Shown piece after piece: positions 1-8,262 of a DNA stretch of 35,504 nt (position 1 is its first letter; each line of letters opens with the position of its first letter). Source of the stretch: Chloroflexota bacterium (lineage in GTDB: Bacteria > Chloroflexota > Dehalococcoidia > JACVQG01); the NCBI GenBank assembly GCA_016210545.1, contig JACQTY010000054.1:1-35504 (forward strand), given 5' to 3'. The position numbers were made by a program, and so were the translations under genes. The notes under the pieces are model-generated. The model made no database searches, had not been told where the DNA came from, and saw nothing but the letters and a program-made list of their open reading frames with translations.

Positions 1-2
1 AC

Positions 3-491
3 AAAGAGGTTGCCAGAGTGTACTATGAGTAGGGAGAAACTACAATTCGGCTGCCGGAATACAAACGCAGCCTCGGCCATCAAGCCCACTCCCACCATCC
101 ATTAGGTGGGGGAGCAGCGCTCTTAATCCCTTTTGCTACAGCGGCGGGGTTGGGCGAGCAGGGCAAGAATAACCTGGTCGTTAGCAGGCAGTTCGGCCCG
201 CGTTTCCGCCTGGGCTGCGTCACCACGGATATCCCGATCCTGGCGGATAAACCGGCAGACCTCGGCGTCGGCGAGTTCTGCCAGAGCTGCCAGGCATGCT
301 ACAATGCCTGTCCTTCGGGAGCTATACCCCAAAGCAGGGGTACCGTGCGAGGCATAGAGAAATACACCATTGACGCCGTGAAGTGCCGCCCCTTCGTTAA
401 CCGACCCAATGGGTGTGCTGTCTGCATCAAGGTGTGTGTCTTCAATGAGCTAGCCCACCGTGGGAAATGGCTAAAAGTTAGAAGCAAATAA
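3..491 (+). pseudogene. Reductive dehalogenase-like C-terminal half, broken by an in-frame TAG
   Basis: The frame from base 3 to the TAA at 489-491 reads as the C-terminal half of a reductive dehalogenase (RdhA) family protein, and the 5' part lies outside the window. It contains the stretch RSLGHQAHSHHP, then GLGEQG and FGPRFRLGCVTTD, which align with the complete homologue at 8263-9438. Two ferredoxin-type cluster motifs follow: CX2CX2CX3CP (CQSCQACYNACP) and C-X9-C-X2-C-X3-C. The frame is interrupted by TAG at 30-32, with recognisable family sequence on both sides (KEVARVYYE before, IRLPEYKRSLG after). Translation could restart at TTG 150, but the product would lack the corrinoid-binding core. 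I read it as a nonsense-inactivated gene; a sequencing error in one base is the alternative. Confidence 0.75.
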
Positions 492-498
492 AGCTAAC

Positions 499-542
499 AC
501 TTTCTAGGAAAGTTGACAGAGACAGTCTGCATTTTGTAAGAT
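499..542 (+). promoter_or_regulatory. Candidate sigma70 promoter with overlapping dyad, upstream of the PAS kinase
   Basis: A perfect consensus -35 box (TTGACA, 513-518) is followed after 18 bases by TAAGAT (537-542, four of six matches to the -10 consensus). A small dyad, ACTTTC-TAG-GAAAGT at 499-513, touches the -35 box and could be an operator or a weak terminator for the broken gene upstream. It is placed about 90 bases before the kinase start. Function is inferred from position and sequence only. Confidence 0.5.
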
Positions 543-630
543 TTGTAGACCTTCGTTGGAAGTTGCCCACAACAACAGTGGCTCTCTACCATCGATGATA
601 CCGTCCGGGTGCGGTTGGGGGAGGCAGAGT

Positions 631-1731
631 ATGCAAGCGCGAGCGTCCGCTCAAACTCAGCTTGGTTGTTCGAGGCAGTCCGTGGCTAGTAGCGTAGCCC
701 TAGCTACCAGTAGGGCGGACAGACATGCGACGGCCGAACAAGTATGTGGTTACCTCGGTGCGCTGCTAGAAAGTGCCGGGGATGCTATCACTAGCGGTGA
801 TTTCACTGGCAAGATGTTATCGTGGAATCATGCGGCGGAGGTCTTTTACGCGTATAGCGAAAAGGAGGCCGTCGGGGAGGTTCTGCCGATGGTCCCGGAG
901 GGCCTGTTGCCCGAGGCCAGGTCCATCATAGGAAGGTGTCAAAAGGGAGAAACTATTCGGAATATTGAGACGGTTCGCCGGCGTAGCGACGGCCGGCTGA
1001 TTCCCGTGTCTGTGACGGCGGCGCCGGTCTTAAATGGTTCCGGCGAAGTGGTGGCAGCTTGTGCAATATCCCGGGATATTTCAGCAACGAAGGCGCTACG
1101 AGAACAAGAATTGAAAATGGCCCGGCTGAATGAGAGGGACCGTATTGGTATGGACCTGCACGATGGCGTCGTTCAGTCATTGTATGCTATCAGTCTCAGG
1201 CTAGAGAACTGCATTACGCTGCTCACCACAGCGCCTCATCAAGTACCTCCGTCGTTAGAGAAGGCCATCGCAGAGCTAAAGGATGTTAGCCAAGACATTA
1301 CGCATTATGTTGATGGCCTGAATGGGAGCGCGCTCACTGTCAAAGACCTGCCGGGGCGCGTGGCCTCTTTTGCCGCGGGACTTCACCTGGATGCCCATAT
1401 CGTCATTGAGCGCCCACTATCCAGTGAACTGGACGCAACACTTTCCGCAAGGAGCGTCGAAAACATCCTTCACATTGTTCGTGAGGCCTTGACGAATGTG
1501 GCCAAGCACTCCCAGGCCCGGGCAACTCAAATCAGGCTGTCGGAGCAAGGTGACAAACTGGTACTTTCTATTAAGGATGACGGCGCTGGTTTCATTGGTA
1601 GCTGTGATATAGCAAAGCTGGGCCATGGCCTGAGGAATATGTCGCATCGGGCGCAGACGTTGGGAGGCTGCCTTGCGATAAAGACCACCCCGGGTATTGG
1701 CACTGAACTATTGCTGGAATTGCCTCTGTAG
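631..1731 (+). CDS. PAS-domain sensor histidine kinase, NarL/NreB type
   Basis: Predicted 366-residue sensor kinase. A PAS domain occupies roughly residues 20-140. A HisKA_3 dimerisation helix follows with the phosphoacceptor His177 in DLHDGVVQ, then a HATPase_c domain with an N-box (REALTNVAKHS), a G-box (DDGAGF) and a second glycine motif (GHGLRNM). There is no obvious membrane segment, so the sensor is probably cytoplasmic. I chose ATG 631 because GGGAGG at 619-624 sits six bases upstream; TTG 556 and ATG 595 are in frame but lack a comparable site. The stop is 15 bases before the adjacent response regulator, its expected partner. The signal is unknown. The pair lies just before the ferredoxin/TRAP/dehalogenase-like cluster and may control it (inference). 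Confidence 0.9.
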   Translation: MQARASAQTQLGCSRQSVASSVALATSRADRHATAEQVCGYLGALLESAGDAITSGDFTGKMLSWNHAAEVFYAYSEKEAVGEVLPMVPEGLLPEARSIIGRCQKGETIRNIETVRRRSDGRLIPVSVTAAPVLNGSGEVVAACAISRDISATKALREQELKMARLNERDRIGMDLHDGVVQSLYAISLRLENCITLLTTAPHQVPPSLEKAIAELKDVSQDITHYVDGLNGSALTVKDLPGRVASFAAGLHLDAHIVIERPLSSELDATLSARSVENILHIVREALTNVAKHSQARATQIRLSEQGDKLVLSIKDDGAGFIGSCDIAKLGHGLRNMSHRAQTLGGCLAIKTTPGIGTELLLELPL

Positions 1732-1746
1732 AGCCGAGGCTGAGGC

Positions 1747-2403
1747 ATGGCCAAGATAAGACTTCTCATCGTTGATGACCATGAAATAGTCCGTTTGGGA
1801 CTCCGCACCTTGTTAGAGAGCAAGCCATGGTTTGAGGTAGTCGGAGAGGCGGGCTCTGTAGCGGATGCCGTGATTGGGGCGGCCAGGACGCAGCCGGATG
1901 TGGTAATCATGGACGTGCGGCTTCCTGATGGCAGTGGGATAGCGGCATGCCGCGACATCCGTTCATCAAATCCTCAGGTTAAGGTCATCATGCTTACCGC
2001 TTATTCTGATGAAGCGGCCGTCCTGTCTTCCATAATAGCTGGAGCCTCGGCGTATGTCCTGAAACAAGGCGAAGGCAAAGCCATTGTTGAAGCTGTTTCG
2101 TGCGTTGCCCGGGGAGATTGTCTCCTGGACCCTGCCGTAACCAGGGTTGTCCTGAACCGGATAAGGGGTGAATCTCCTCCTTCGGCTCGTGACGCACTAT
2201 CCTGTCTTACTTCCCAGGAAAGAAGGACTCTATCGCTTATCGCTGAGGGGAAGACCAACAAGGAAATTGGTCAAGCTATGTTTCTGAGCGAAAAGACGGT
2301 GAAGCATTACGTGAGCAATATCCTGGATAAGTTGAACCTTAGCCGCAGGTCCCAGGCCGCAGCGCTTATGGCGCAGTTGAAAGACCCGTCGGGCTCTTCC
2401 TGA
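1747..2403 (+). CDS. NarL/FixJ-family response regulator
   Basis: A 218-residue two-component regulator. The receiver domain (about 1-120) shows the acidic pair Asp10-Asp11, the phosphoacceptor Asp56 (VVIMDVRLPDGSG), the conserved Thr in MLTAYSD and Lys106. The C-terminal LuxR-type helix-turn-helix spans about 150-210, with the typical core EGKTNKEIGQAMFLSEKTVK. A GAGG-type site lies just upstream of ATG 1747. It is co-transcribed with the PAS kinase (15-base gap) and ends at a strong terminator. Its targets may include the cluster starting at 2586, where a dyad-rich control region lies directly downstream of that terminator; this is inference. Confidence 0.93.
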   Translation: MAKIRLLIVDDHEIVRLGLRTLLESKPWFEVVGEAGSVADAVIGAARTQPDVVIMDVRLPDGSGIAACRDIRSSNPQVKVIMLTAYSDEAAVLSSIIAGASAYVLKQGEGKAIVEAVSCVARGDCLLDPAVTRVVLNRIRGESPPSARDALSCLTSQERRTLSLIAEGKTNKEIGQAMFLSEKTVKHYVSNILDKLNLSRRSQAAALMAQLKDPSGSS

Positions 2404-2428
2404 GTAAACTTGGTCGGATGCTACCGCC

Positions 2429-2468
2429 GGGCCGAACTGTTAACTGGGCAGTTCGGCCCCTTATTCTT
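2429..2468 (+). terminator. Rho-independent-type terminator after the two-component pair
   Basis: A perfect 11-bp stem (GGGCCGAACTG at 2429-2439 with CAGTTCGGCCC at 2449-2459) closes a 9-base loop and is followed by the T-rich run CTTATTCTT. It lies 25 bases after the response regulator stop and should separate that operon from the downstream cluster. Confidence 0.85.
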
Positions 2469-2505
2469 GGGACTTTAGGCCTAAAAGGATTCCTACTAAA
2501 GTCCC
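2469..2505. promoter_or_regulatory. Dyad-rich control region before the ferredoxin/TRAP cluster
   Basis: GGGACTTTAG (2469-2478) and CTAAAGTCCC (2496-2505) form a perfect 10-bp inverted repeat around a 17-base centre. Inside it lies the perfect 12-bp palindrome TTTAGGCCTAAA (2474-2485). The half-site CTTTAG/CTAAAG therefore recurs at a spacing that suits a dimeric regulator. It sits immediately after the terminator and about 80 bases before the first gene of the cluster. The neighbouring NarL-type regulator is an obvious candidate binder, but this is inference. Confidence 0.45.
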
Positions 2506-2585
2506 TATTATTCGTGGTGTTATAAGAGTAACCTGCGAGCAATTCTTATTTCGCGAAGCGGCAGACAAATAGGGGAGGTGCTGTC

Positions 2586-3395
2586 TTGTGTATCATGTGC
2601 GAGGTGCAAGGAAATGGAAAAGTCCATTATCTTAACCCCGATAATTTCAAACAATCACTAATGAATGAGGCTACCCGAGGGATGATGGTGGAATGGAGAG
2701 ACAACTGGGAGCTCCATCGGAATGACCTATCCGCCTTCGAGTCGGCCAGTTGGGCCCATCGCCACCAGATAGCTACTATTGAAGAGGCCCTTAAAGTCGT
2801 TGACCTCGCTGAGGAAGTGAATGGGGGCCGATTCGTCTCTATTATCTGTCCCTGTAAATATATTCTTACTGGCGGAGTGGTAAAGGAAAGGGTGTGCGTC
2901 AACTGGATGTCTCCTTCTCCTCCTGATACTCCTCCACCAACTTATCCTCTATATAAGGAGTATAAGCTGGCCACCACCGACGAGGTTAAAGAGATTGTAA
3001 GATACGCCGACAAGCGGGGGCTGGTGCATAACGTGGGGAGCTGGGGGCCGGTAGGGGGACCTTTTTTTGTTAGCAATATATGCCACTGCGAATATCCCAC
3101 CTGCCACTCGGCGAATAACCACTTAGACCATGGATTGGCTGGGGATTGTTTAAGAAGTCACTATGTGGCTATGGTGACCGAGCCATCTCGCTGCACGGGA
3201 GTAAAGTGCGACAATTGTGTCAAGTATTGCATGTTCGGCGCGGTGAGGGTCTCGGTTATGACTGAAAAGCCTCGTATCAATCCCACCAAGTGTTATGGCT
3301 GCGGCCTGTGTGGCACCCATTGTCCCCAGAAAATAATAGAAATGGTGCCCCGGGCCCAGGTGCCCACAGCCCCCAGCAACTACGAAGTAGTCTAG
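2586..3395 (+). CDS. Cysteine-rich 4Fe-4S ferredoxin-domain protein
   Basis: A 269-residue iron-sulfur protein of no family I can name. The C-terminal third has two [4Fe-4S]-type motifs, CX4CX2CX3C (CTGVKCDNCVKYC) and CX2CX2CX3CP (CYGCGLCGTHCP), as in two-cluster ferredoxins. The N-terminal two thirds carry extra cysteine motifs: CIMC at the start, CPC, and CHCEYPTC followed by histidines, so further metal sites are possible. No signal peptide or membrane helix is evident, so it is probably a cytoplasmic electron carrier or an oxidoreductase subunit. The TTG start at 2586 is chosen because a strong GGAGG site (2574-2578) is seven bases upstream; ATG 2595 would be too far. It leads a co-directional cluster and is 25 bases before a second ferredoxin, suggesting joint electron delivery. 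Confidence 0.8.
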   Translation: MCIMCEVQGNGKVHYLNPDNFKQSLMNEATRGMMVEWRDNWELHRNDLSAFESASWAHRHQIATIEEALKVVDLAEEVNGGRFVSIICPCKYILTGGVVKERVCVNWMSPSPPDTPPPTYPLYKEYKLATTDEVKEIVRYADKRGLVHNVGSWGPVGGPFFVSNICHCEYPTCHSANNHLDHGLAGDCLRSHYVAMVTEPSRCTGVKCDNCVKYCMFGAVRVSVMTEKPRINPTKCYGCGLCGTHCPQKIIEMVPRAQVPTAPSNYEVV

Positions 3396-3420
3396 GTTCA
3401 GGAAAAGTGAGACAGTAACA

Positions 3421-3741
3421 ATGAAAGTCTTGACCAACAAATTGCAGACGATGTCCTTAGATTATCTCAGAGAGCATAGCCTCGGGGAGAAAGTCGCCAA
3501 GAAGTATGAGGTGCCTATCAAGTTCACGGTGGACTATGATAAATGCCCTGACTCTACAGATTGCAATAAGTGTGTTGCCGCCTGCCCCAATCTGTGCCTT
3601 ACCATGTTTCCCACCAATCCAGACCGGCTCCACTGGGGGGTCTCCATGTGGGACCCGCTCATGTGTAACCTCTGTGGCGTATGTGCGCGAGCCTGTCCCA
3701 AAGAGGCTGTCAAAGTAGAAAGGACAGACAGAAAGACCTAA
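3421..3741 (+). CDS. Two-cluster [4Fe-4S] ferredoxin
   Basis: A 106-residue ferredoxin with two cluster motifs: CX5CX2CX3CP (CPDSTDCNKCVAACP) and CX2CX2CX3CP (CNLCGVCARACP). The N-terminal 35 residues are an extension without cysteine. It is likely a cytoplasmic low-potential electron carrier. It follows the larger Fe-S protein by 25 bases and precedes the TAXI transporter genes. In this cluster it could supply electrons to the reductive-dehalogenase-like protein or to the acetyl-CoA-synthase-like protein, both of which need low-potential activation; that link is inference from position. Confidence 0.88.
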   Translation: MKVLTNKLQTMSLDYLREHSLGEKVAKKYEVPIKFTVDYDKCPDSTDCNKCVAACPNLCLTMFPTNPDRLHWGVSMWDPLMCNLCGVCARACPKEAVKVERTDRKT

Positions 3742-3834
3742 ACTGGTAGATTTCCGGGCAAGGGGGCGCAGCTCGCCGCCTGGCATTCCGGTGCTCGCCC
3801 GTGGTAGGTGAGATTGAAGGGAAGGTGACTGATC

Positions 3835-4887
3835 ATGAAGAGACTTTTTAGCTTGGCTGCGGTGGGCCTTGCGGCGGCGGTCATTCTAGTCGGTTGCGCC
3901 CCGGCTGCCAGGCCAGCGCCAGGCCCGGCCACAGCTCCTGCAACCAAGCAGATAAAGTGGCCGCCTACCATGACCATGAACACCCCGGGGACAGCCGGGC
4001 CAGGGTATACCGTGGGCGCTGCTTTGGCAGCTACGGTATCAAACCACTTGCCCACTAAGTTCATAACCACGCCCTTCACCGAGTCCCTCGCCTGGATCAA
4101 GATGATGAAAACCTCGCCCAAAGAGGTGGATTTCGGCATTCATCAGACTGCCGAATTGCCCCCTGCCTATAGAGGCATATTACACTTTTCGGATGTAGGC
4201 CCGGTGCCTATCAAACAAGTCGCTGTGGGCAGTATAGTGAACTTCGGCATAGTCACCACCGATCCCTCTGTAAAAACTGTGGCGGACCTCAAGGGTAAGA
4301 CCTGGTTCGGGTTCACTACCGGCTATGCCATAGAGTCAATGTCGAACGCCCTGATGAAGATCTATGCTCTGGAGGGCAAGACCAACCGGCTGCAGGGCCG
4401 CACACCCGGGCTGGACGCGGAAGGTGTTATCCAGGGCAAAGCCGTGGCTATTTTTTCGGCTTTAGGTCCCTGGGTACAGGACATCGCTCAGAGCAAGAAA
4501 GTGTATTTTGTACCTATCACCCCTGAGGATGTTAAAGACATGGCCAGGGAAGTCCCGGGCGTTCTGCCCCACTTCCTCAAGGCTGGGCAGTTGGGCGCTA
4601 CCCAGGACGTACCCACGGTAGGGCTTCCCATCGTGCTGGCAGCCCGCGCCGACCTGGATGAAGAGCTGGTATACACGGTAATAAAGACCATGTATGCCAG
4701 CTACGATGAATATAAAGGGGTTCACCCTTTCTTGAGGGACTTTACTCCGGAGAATGGCGTCAAAGCCTTTGGGGCGCCGGCGCATCCGGGAGCAATCAAG
4801 TATTTCAAGGAAAAGGGCTTATGGACCCAGGCCGTGGAAGAGGCTCACCAGCCACACTTGAAAGCCTACACGGAAGCCCGAAAATAA
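3835..4887 (+). CDS. TAXI-family TRAP transporter solute-binding lipoprotein
   Basis: A 350-residue extracytoplasmic solute receptor of the TAXI group of TRAP transporters. The N-terminus is a lipoprotein signal with lipobox LVGC, lipidated at Cys21, followed by a Pro/Ala linker. The mature part begins with the TAXI pattern of a Thr/Gly-rich stretch (TMNTPGTAGPGYTVGAAL) and later has VADLKGKTWFGF and an IQGKAVAIF segment typical of this family. A GGGAAGG site precedes ATG 3835. It lies 19 bases before the fused TRAP permease, its expected partner. TAXI substrates cannot be read from sequence. The Fe-S and corrinoid-type neighbours suggest the substrate feeds their reaction (inference). Confidence 0.92.
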   Translation: MKRLFSLAAVGLAAAVILVGCAPAARPAPGPATAPATKQIKWPPTMTMNTPGTAGPGYTVGAALAATVSNHLPTKFITTPFTESLAWIKMMKTSPKEVDFGIHQTAELPPAYRGILHFSDVGPVPIKQVAVGSIVNFGIVTTDPSVKTVADLKGKTWFGFTTGYAIESMSNALMKIYALEGKTNRLQGRTPGLDAEGVIQGKAVAIFSALGPWVQDIAQSKKVYFVPITPEDVKDMAREVPGVLPHFLKAGQLGATQDVPTVGLPIVLAARADLDEELVYTVIKTMYASYDEYKGVHPFLRDFTPENGVKAFGAPAHPGAIKYFKEKGLWTQAVEEAHQPHLKAYTEARK

Positions 4888-4906
4888 AGGCTCGGCGGAG
4901 TACACG

Positions 4907-6925
4907 GTGTCTCACAACATAGAGAATACCCGGCCTGTGTTAAGCCAGTTCCGGCAATATCCTGGGACGATGGGTAAGGTGGTCTTTGGCCTCTCCATCG
5001 CCCTGGCGATATTCATTATTCTCTATGTCTCCGATACCTTAGACCGGCTGGGCATTAATCTGTTTGGACCCTTCCGGGCGCTGACCTTTGCCTTTCTCCT
5101 GGTGCTGACTTTCCTGCTGGTTCCCGCCACTAAAAGTTCCCCCAGGGACCGGTTGCCGTGGTACGACGCTGCACTTGCCGTACTTGGCTTGCTGCCCAGT
5201 TTATACATAGCCAGTGTCTGGAGCAATACGGATACCCTGGTGGCAACCGTTAAGGGCTATCAGATAGCACTCGCAATGATACTATTCGTTGTCACCTTTG
5301 AGGCTGCCCGGCGCACGGTAGGCTGGTCAATAGTGGCCATTGGCATTTTCTTCGTCATTTATGCCCTGTTTGGCTCCCATTTCCCTGGCCTGCTGACCAC
5401 TCGCAGCTTTTCTCTGAGCCGCATTACCGCCCATTATTATATTGACAGCATAGGTTTTTTTGGTCCCATCATGGACCTATTTGTTACCATTGTTGCCGTT
5501 TACCTTTTCTTCGGCCAGTTTCTACTTCGCTCCGGGGCAAGCGACTTCCTTATGAAGCTGGCTCTATCCGTTAGTGGGCATGTGCGCGGCGGGCCGGCCA
5601 AAGCTGCGGTAGTGGGGAGCGCCCTGTTCGGCACGATGTCAGGGTCGCCTATGGCGAATGTAGTCACCACTGGAACTGTTACCATCCCCCTGATGAAACG
5701 GGTGGGCTACAAGCCGCATTTCGCCGGCGCGGTAGAGGCAGTAGCCTCTACCGGCGGCTCTATCATGCCTCCAGTGATGGGCGCCGTGGCCTTCGTTTTG
5801 GCCGACTTCTTAGAACTACCTTACTGGTCGGTGGTAGTGGCTGCTTTCATTCCGGCCGTCCTCTACTTTCTTGCCGTATTTGTAATGGTGGACCTGGAGG
5901 CGGCAAGGACCGACCTCCGTGGTCTACCCCGGTCTGAGTTGCCTTCTTTACTGCGGACTCTAAGGGGCGGCTGGCAATTCTTTGTCCCCTTGATAGTGCT
6001 AATTTTCTTTATGGGTGTCCTGCACTATTCGGCCGTTACCTCTGGGCTATATGCTATGTTGGCCGCAATCCTGATCAGCTTGCCCCAAAGGGGCAGCCGC
6101 CTTGGTCCCAGGAAGATGGCATTTGCGCTGGATGAGAGCGTAAAGGGATTGATGCAGATAGGGCCTGCAGTCGGAATAATGGGTCTTACTATGGCAGCAG
6201 TCAACCTAACCGGCTTAGGGCTGACCCTGGCCTCGGGGTTGGTGCGCCTGGCTAGCGGCGATCTGTTCATTCTGCTGGCCCTGGCGGCTCTCGCCAGCTA
6301 CATAATGGGGATGGGGATATCGATGCTCGTTTCGTATGTGGTGTTGGCCATCCTGGTAGCCCCGGCTCTGGTGCAATTGGGAGTCCTTCCACTAGCCGCC
6401 CACATGTTCATCTTTTATATGGGGGTGAGTGCTTTCATAACACCTCCGGTGGCCATGGCCGCATTCGCCGCTGCTCCCATCGCCGGCGCCAACCCTATGC
6501 GCATAGGCATTGTATCCATGCGCCTGGGCATAGTTGCGTTCCTGGTACCCTTTGCTTTTGTCTATAGCCCCTCTCTACTAATGCAAGGCTCCCCCCAGGG
6601 AATTGTTCTGGCCGTCCTCCCTGTCACCATCGGGGTGCTGGCACTGACCGCGGGCTTCAGCGGCTACCTTTTTCGGGTGACATTCTTGTGGGAGAGGGTC
6701 TTAATGGGTGTGGGGGGGGTGGGACTAATAATTCCGTGGGAACAAGTGTTACCCGCGTGGGGAGTGCTTCCCCCGAATTTACCCGCGTGGGTCACCGATA
6801 CGGTCAGCCTGTGCCTTGTCCTCCTTCCCGCATTGAGACAGTTAGTCTTCCTCAAAGTGGGCAGACGTACAGCGGCGATGGCGGTTAGCGGCCGCCGTCC
6901 CACCCCAGCGGTTGAAGACCGCTGA
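4907..6925 (+). CDS. TRAP transporter fused permease (4TM/12TM)
   Basis: A 672-residue membrane protein with the small (DctQ-like) and large (DctM-like) TRAP subunits fused, the usual partner of TAXI binding proteins. The N-terminal quarter holds about four helices; the rest is the large subunit, with the family stretch GTMSGSPMANVVTTGTVTIP and a Gly-rich ASTGGSIMPPVMG. TRAP systems use an ion gradient to import the solute delivered by the receptor. The start is GTG 4907, with GGCGGAG six bases upstream. It probably forms one transcript with the gene before it. The C-terminal region (after about residue 560) is a further hydrophobic extension common in this fused type. Confidence 0.93.
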   Translation: MSHNIENTRPVLSQFRQYPGTMGKVVFGLSIALAIFIILYVSDTLDRLGINLFGPFRALTFAFLLVLTFLLVPATKSSPRDRLPWYDAALAVLGLLPSLYIASVWSNTDTLVATVKGYQIALAMILFVVTFEAARRTVGWSIVAIGIFFVIYALFGSHFPGLLTTRSFSLSRITAHYYIDSIGFFGPIMDLFVTIVAVYLFFGQFLLRSGASDFLMKLALSVSGHVRGGPAKAAVVGSALFGTMSGSPMANVVTTGTVTIPLMKRVGYKPHFAGAVEAVASTGGSIMPPVMGAVAFVLADFLELPYWSVVVAAFIPAVLYFLAVFVMVDLEAARTDLRGLPRSELPSLLRTLRGGWQFFVPLIVLIFFMGVLHYSAVTSGLYAMLAAILISLPQRGSRLGPRKMAFALDESVKGLMQIGPAVGIMGLTMAAVNLTGLGLTLASGLVRLASGDLFILLALAALASYIMGMGISMLVSYVVLAILVAPALVQLGVLPLAAHMFIFYMGVSAFITPPVAMAAFAAAPIAGANPMRIGIVSMRLGIVAFLVPFAFVYSPSLLMQGSPQGIVLAVLPVTIGVLALTAGFSGYLFRVTFLWERVLMGVGGVGLIIPWEQVLPAWGVLPPNLPAWVTDTVSLCLVLLPALRQLVFLKVGRRTAAMAVSGRRPTPAVEDR

Positions 6926-6943
6926 GACCGATAGCCGGACTCT

Positions 6944-6963
6944 GTCAAGAAGCTATTCTTGAC
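6944..6963 (+). other. Intercistronic hairpin
   Basis: GTCAAGAA (6944-6951) and TTCTTGAC (6956-6963) form a perfect 8-bp stem around the tetraloop GCTA, between the TRAP permease and the next lipoprotein gene. No T-run follows, so it may be an mRNA processing or stability element, or a weak attenuator, more likely than a full terminator. Confidence 0.5.
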
Positions 6964-7018
6964 GCTTCCCGGAACAAGAGAGTTGGGCCGCGCAAACGAC
7001 GGGGCCAAAGGAGCAAGC

Positions 7019-8173
7019 ATGAAACGCAAGGTGTTTTTCGGCCTGGTTCTGTTCACAGTGGCCGCTGTGCTGCTGGCTGGCTGCCAGCCCCGCACTTCAA
7101 CTCCGGCTAAACCGCCGGCGGCGACTCCAGGCAGCGCGCCGCAGGCTGGAGCGCCCGTCAGTGGAACAGAATGGCAGAAGGTAGCGGAGGCGGGGCAGAA
7201 AGAAGGCAAACTCTCGATATACGCGTCGGGTATTCAGCCCGCCACTGTAAAGGCGCTGAGCGATGCTTTCAAGGCTAGGTACGGTATCGCCGTTGATTGG
7301 ATAACCGGACAGGGGGCCTCTAATCTGGAAAAGATAAAAACTGAGCAGGCGTCTCGGGCCTACAATGCTGACCTTTATTTCGCTGGCCCCGGGTTGTGGG
7401 TGGCAGCTCGCGACGCCAAAGTGCTGGCCCCTATGAAGGAGTTGCCAGTGACCAGAGAGACCGGGGTATGGCGGACACATCCTCATAGCTTTGATCCGCA
7501 GGGCCGCCTTTTTGTTCTGGGTCTGGATGAGGTGCCTGTTGGTGGAGTCAGCTACTTTATTAACTCAAAGTTTGTCACCGCTGATAAGGAGCCTAAGTCG
7601 TGGCAAGACCTGTTGAACCCGCAGTGGAAGGGGAAAATATTGATGTTTGACCCTACTATCGGCGGCCCCGGCGCCGACTTAATGGTACTGTTACGGCGTG
7701 GTGGTATCGTGGGCATTGACTACTTTGAAAAGCTGGCCAAGCAGAACCCTGCTTTCATCCGCGGCTATCGTGAGCAAGTGGAAGCGGTCAATAGCGGCGA
7801 ATACTACATTGGGATTGGGGATACCTTTGGCCTGTTCGCTATCCCCCTGGTCGAGGCAGGCGCGCCCCTTAAGAAGATGTTCCCCAGGGAAGGGGTGTCA
7901 GTGCCTTCAATGAGCTTCGCTCAGGTGGCTAATGCCCCCCATCCTAATGCCGCGCGTCTATTTGTGAACTGGGCTCTCACTAAGGAGGGCCAGGAGACGT
8001 GGCACACCAGCGGCAAATCTGCTTCACTCAGGACCGATGTAGCCAATTATGCCCCCTCATATGCAAGGCTGCCTCCGGAGACCAAAATGCTGGTGCATAC
8101 CTGGGAAAGCCTGGCTCAAGAGGAAGAAGAGATAAAGGCTGGCCTGGCCGCCAAGATCTTCGGCGTCAAATAG
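7019..8173 (+). CDS. ABC-type (Fe3+/organic-anion-like) substrate-binding lipoprotein
   Basis: A 384-residue periplasmic-binding-protein-fold lipoprotein. The signal ends in lipobox LAGC with Cys22 as the lipidated residue, followed by a Pro/Ala linker. The mature sequence (KVAEAGQKEGKLSIYASG, then FKARYGIAVDW and LLNPQWKGKILMFDP) matches the iron/thiamine-type extracellular binding proteins (AfuA/FutA-like). I start it at ATG 7019, where AAGGAG lies six bases upstream, rather than at an in-frame codon 20 triplets earlier. No ABC permease or ATPase is encoded in the neighbourhood. It is a paralogue of the gene at 9626-10801, on the other side of the dehalogenase-like gene. Ligand unknown. Confidence 0.9.
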   Translation: MKRKVFFGLVLFTVAAVLLAGCQPRTSTPAKPPAATPGSAPQAGAPVSGTEWQKVAEAGQKEGKLSIYASGIQPATVKALSDAFKARYGIAVDWITGQGASNLEKIKTEQASRAYNADLYFAGPGLWVAARDAKVLAPMKELPVTRETGVWRTHPHSFDPQGRLFVLGLDEVPVGGVSYFINSKFVTADKEPKSWQDLLNPQWKGKILMFDPTIGGPGADLMVLLRRGGIVGIDYFEKLAKQNPAFIRGYREQVEAVNSGEYYIGIGDTFGLFAIPLVEAGAPLKKMFPREGVSVPSMSFAQVANAPHPNAARLFVNWALTKEGQETWHTSGKSASLRTDVANYAPSYARLPPETKMLVHTWESLAQEEEEIKAGLAAKIFGVK

Positions 8174-8262
8174 GCTCAGGAAGTAAGACGCTGTCTGCCA
8201 ATAGATAGCTATTCAGGCCAACGCGAAAGCTTAGCTCGATTCGAGAGGCAAAGGAAATATCT

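Noticed and set aside
30-32. TAG as a possible pyrrolysine or other recoded codon in the RdhA-like frame.
   Set aside because: No pyl genes or recoding element are visible, and the position is not a known catalytic site; a nonsense change or base error is simpler.
3835-6925. The TAXI/TRAP pair as a dicarboxylate (DctP-type) transporter.
   Set aside because: The receptor has the TAXI pattern and the permease is the fused 4TM/12TM type, so a C4-dicarboxylate assignment is not supported.
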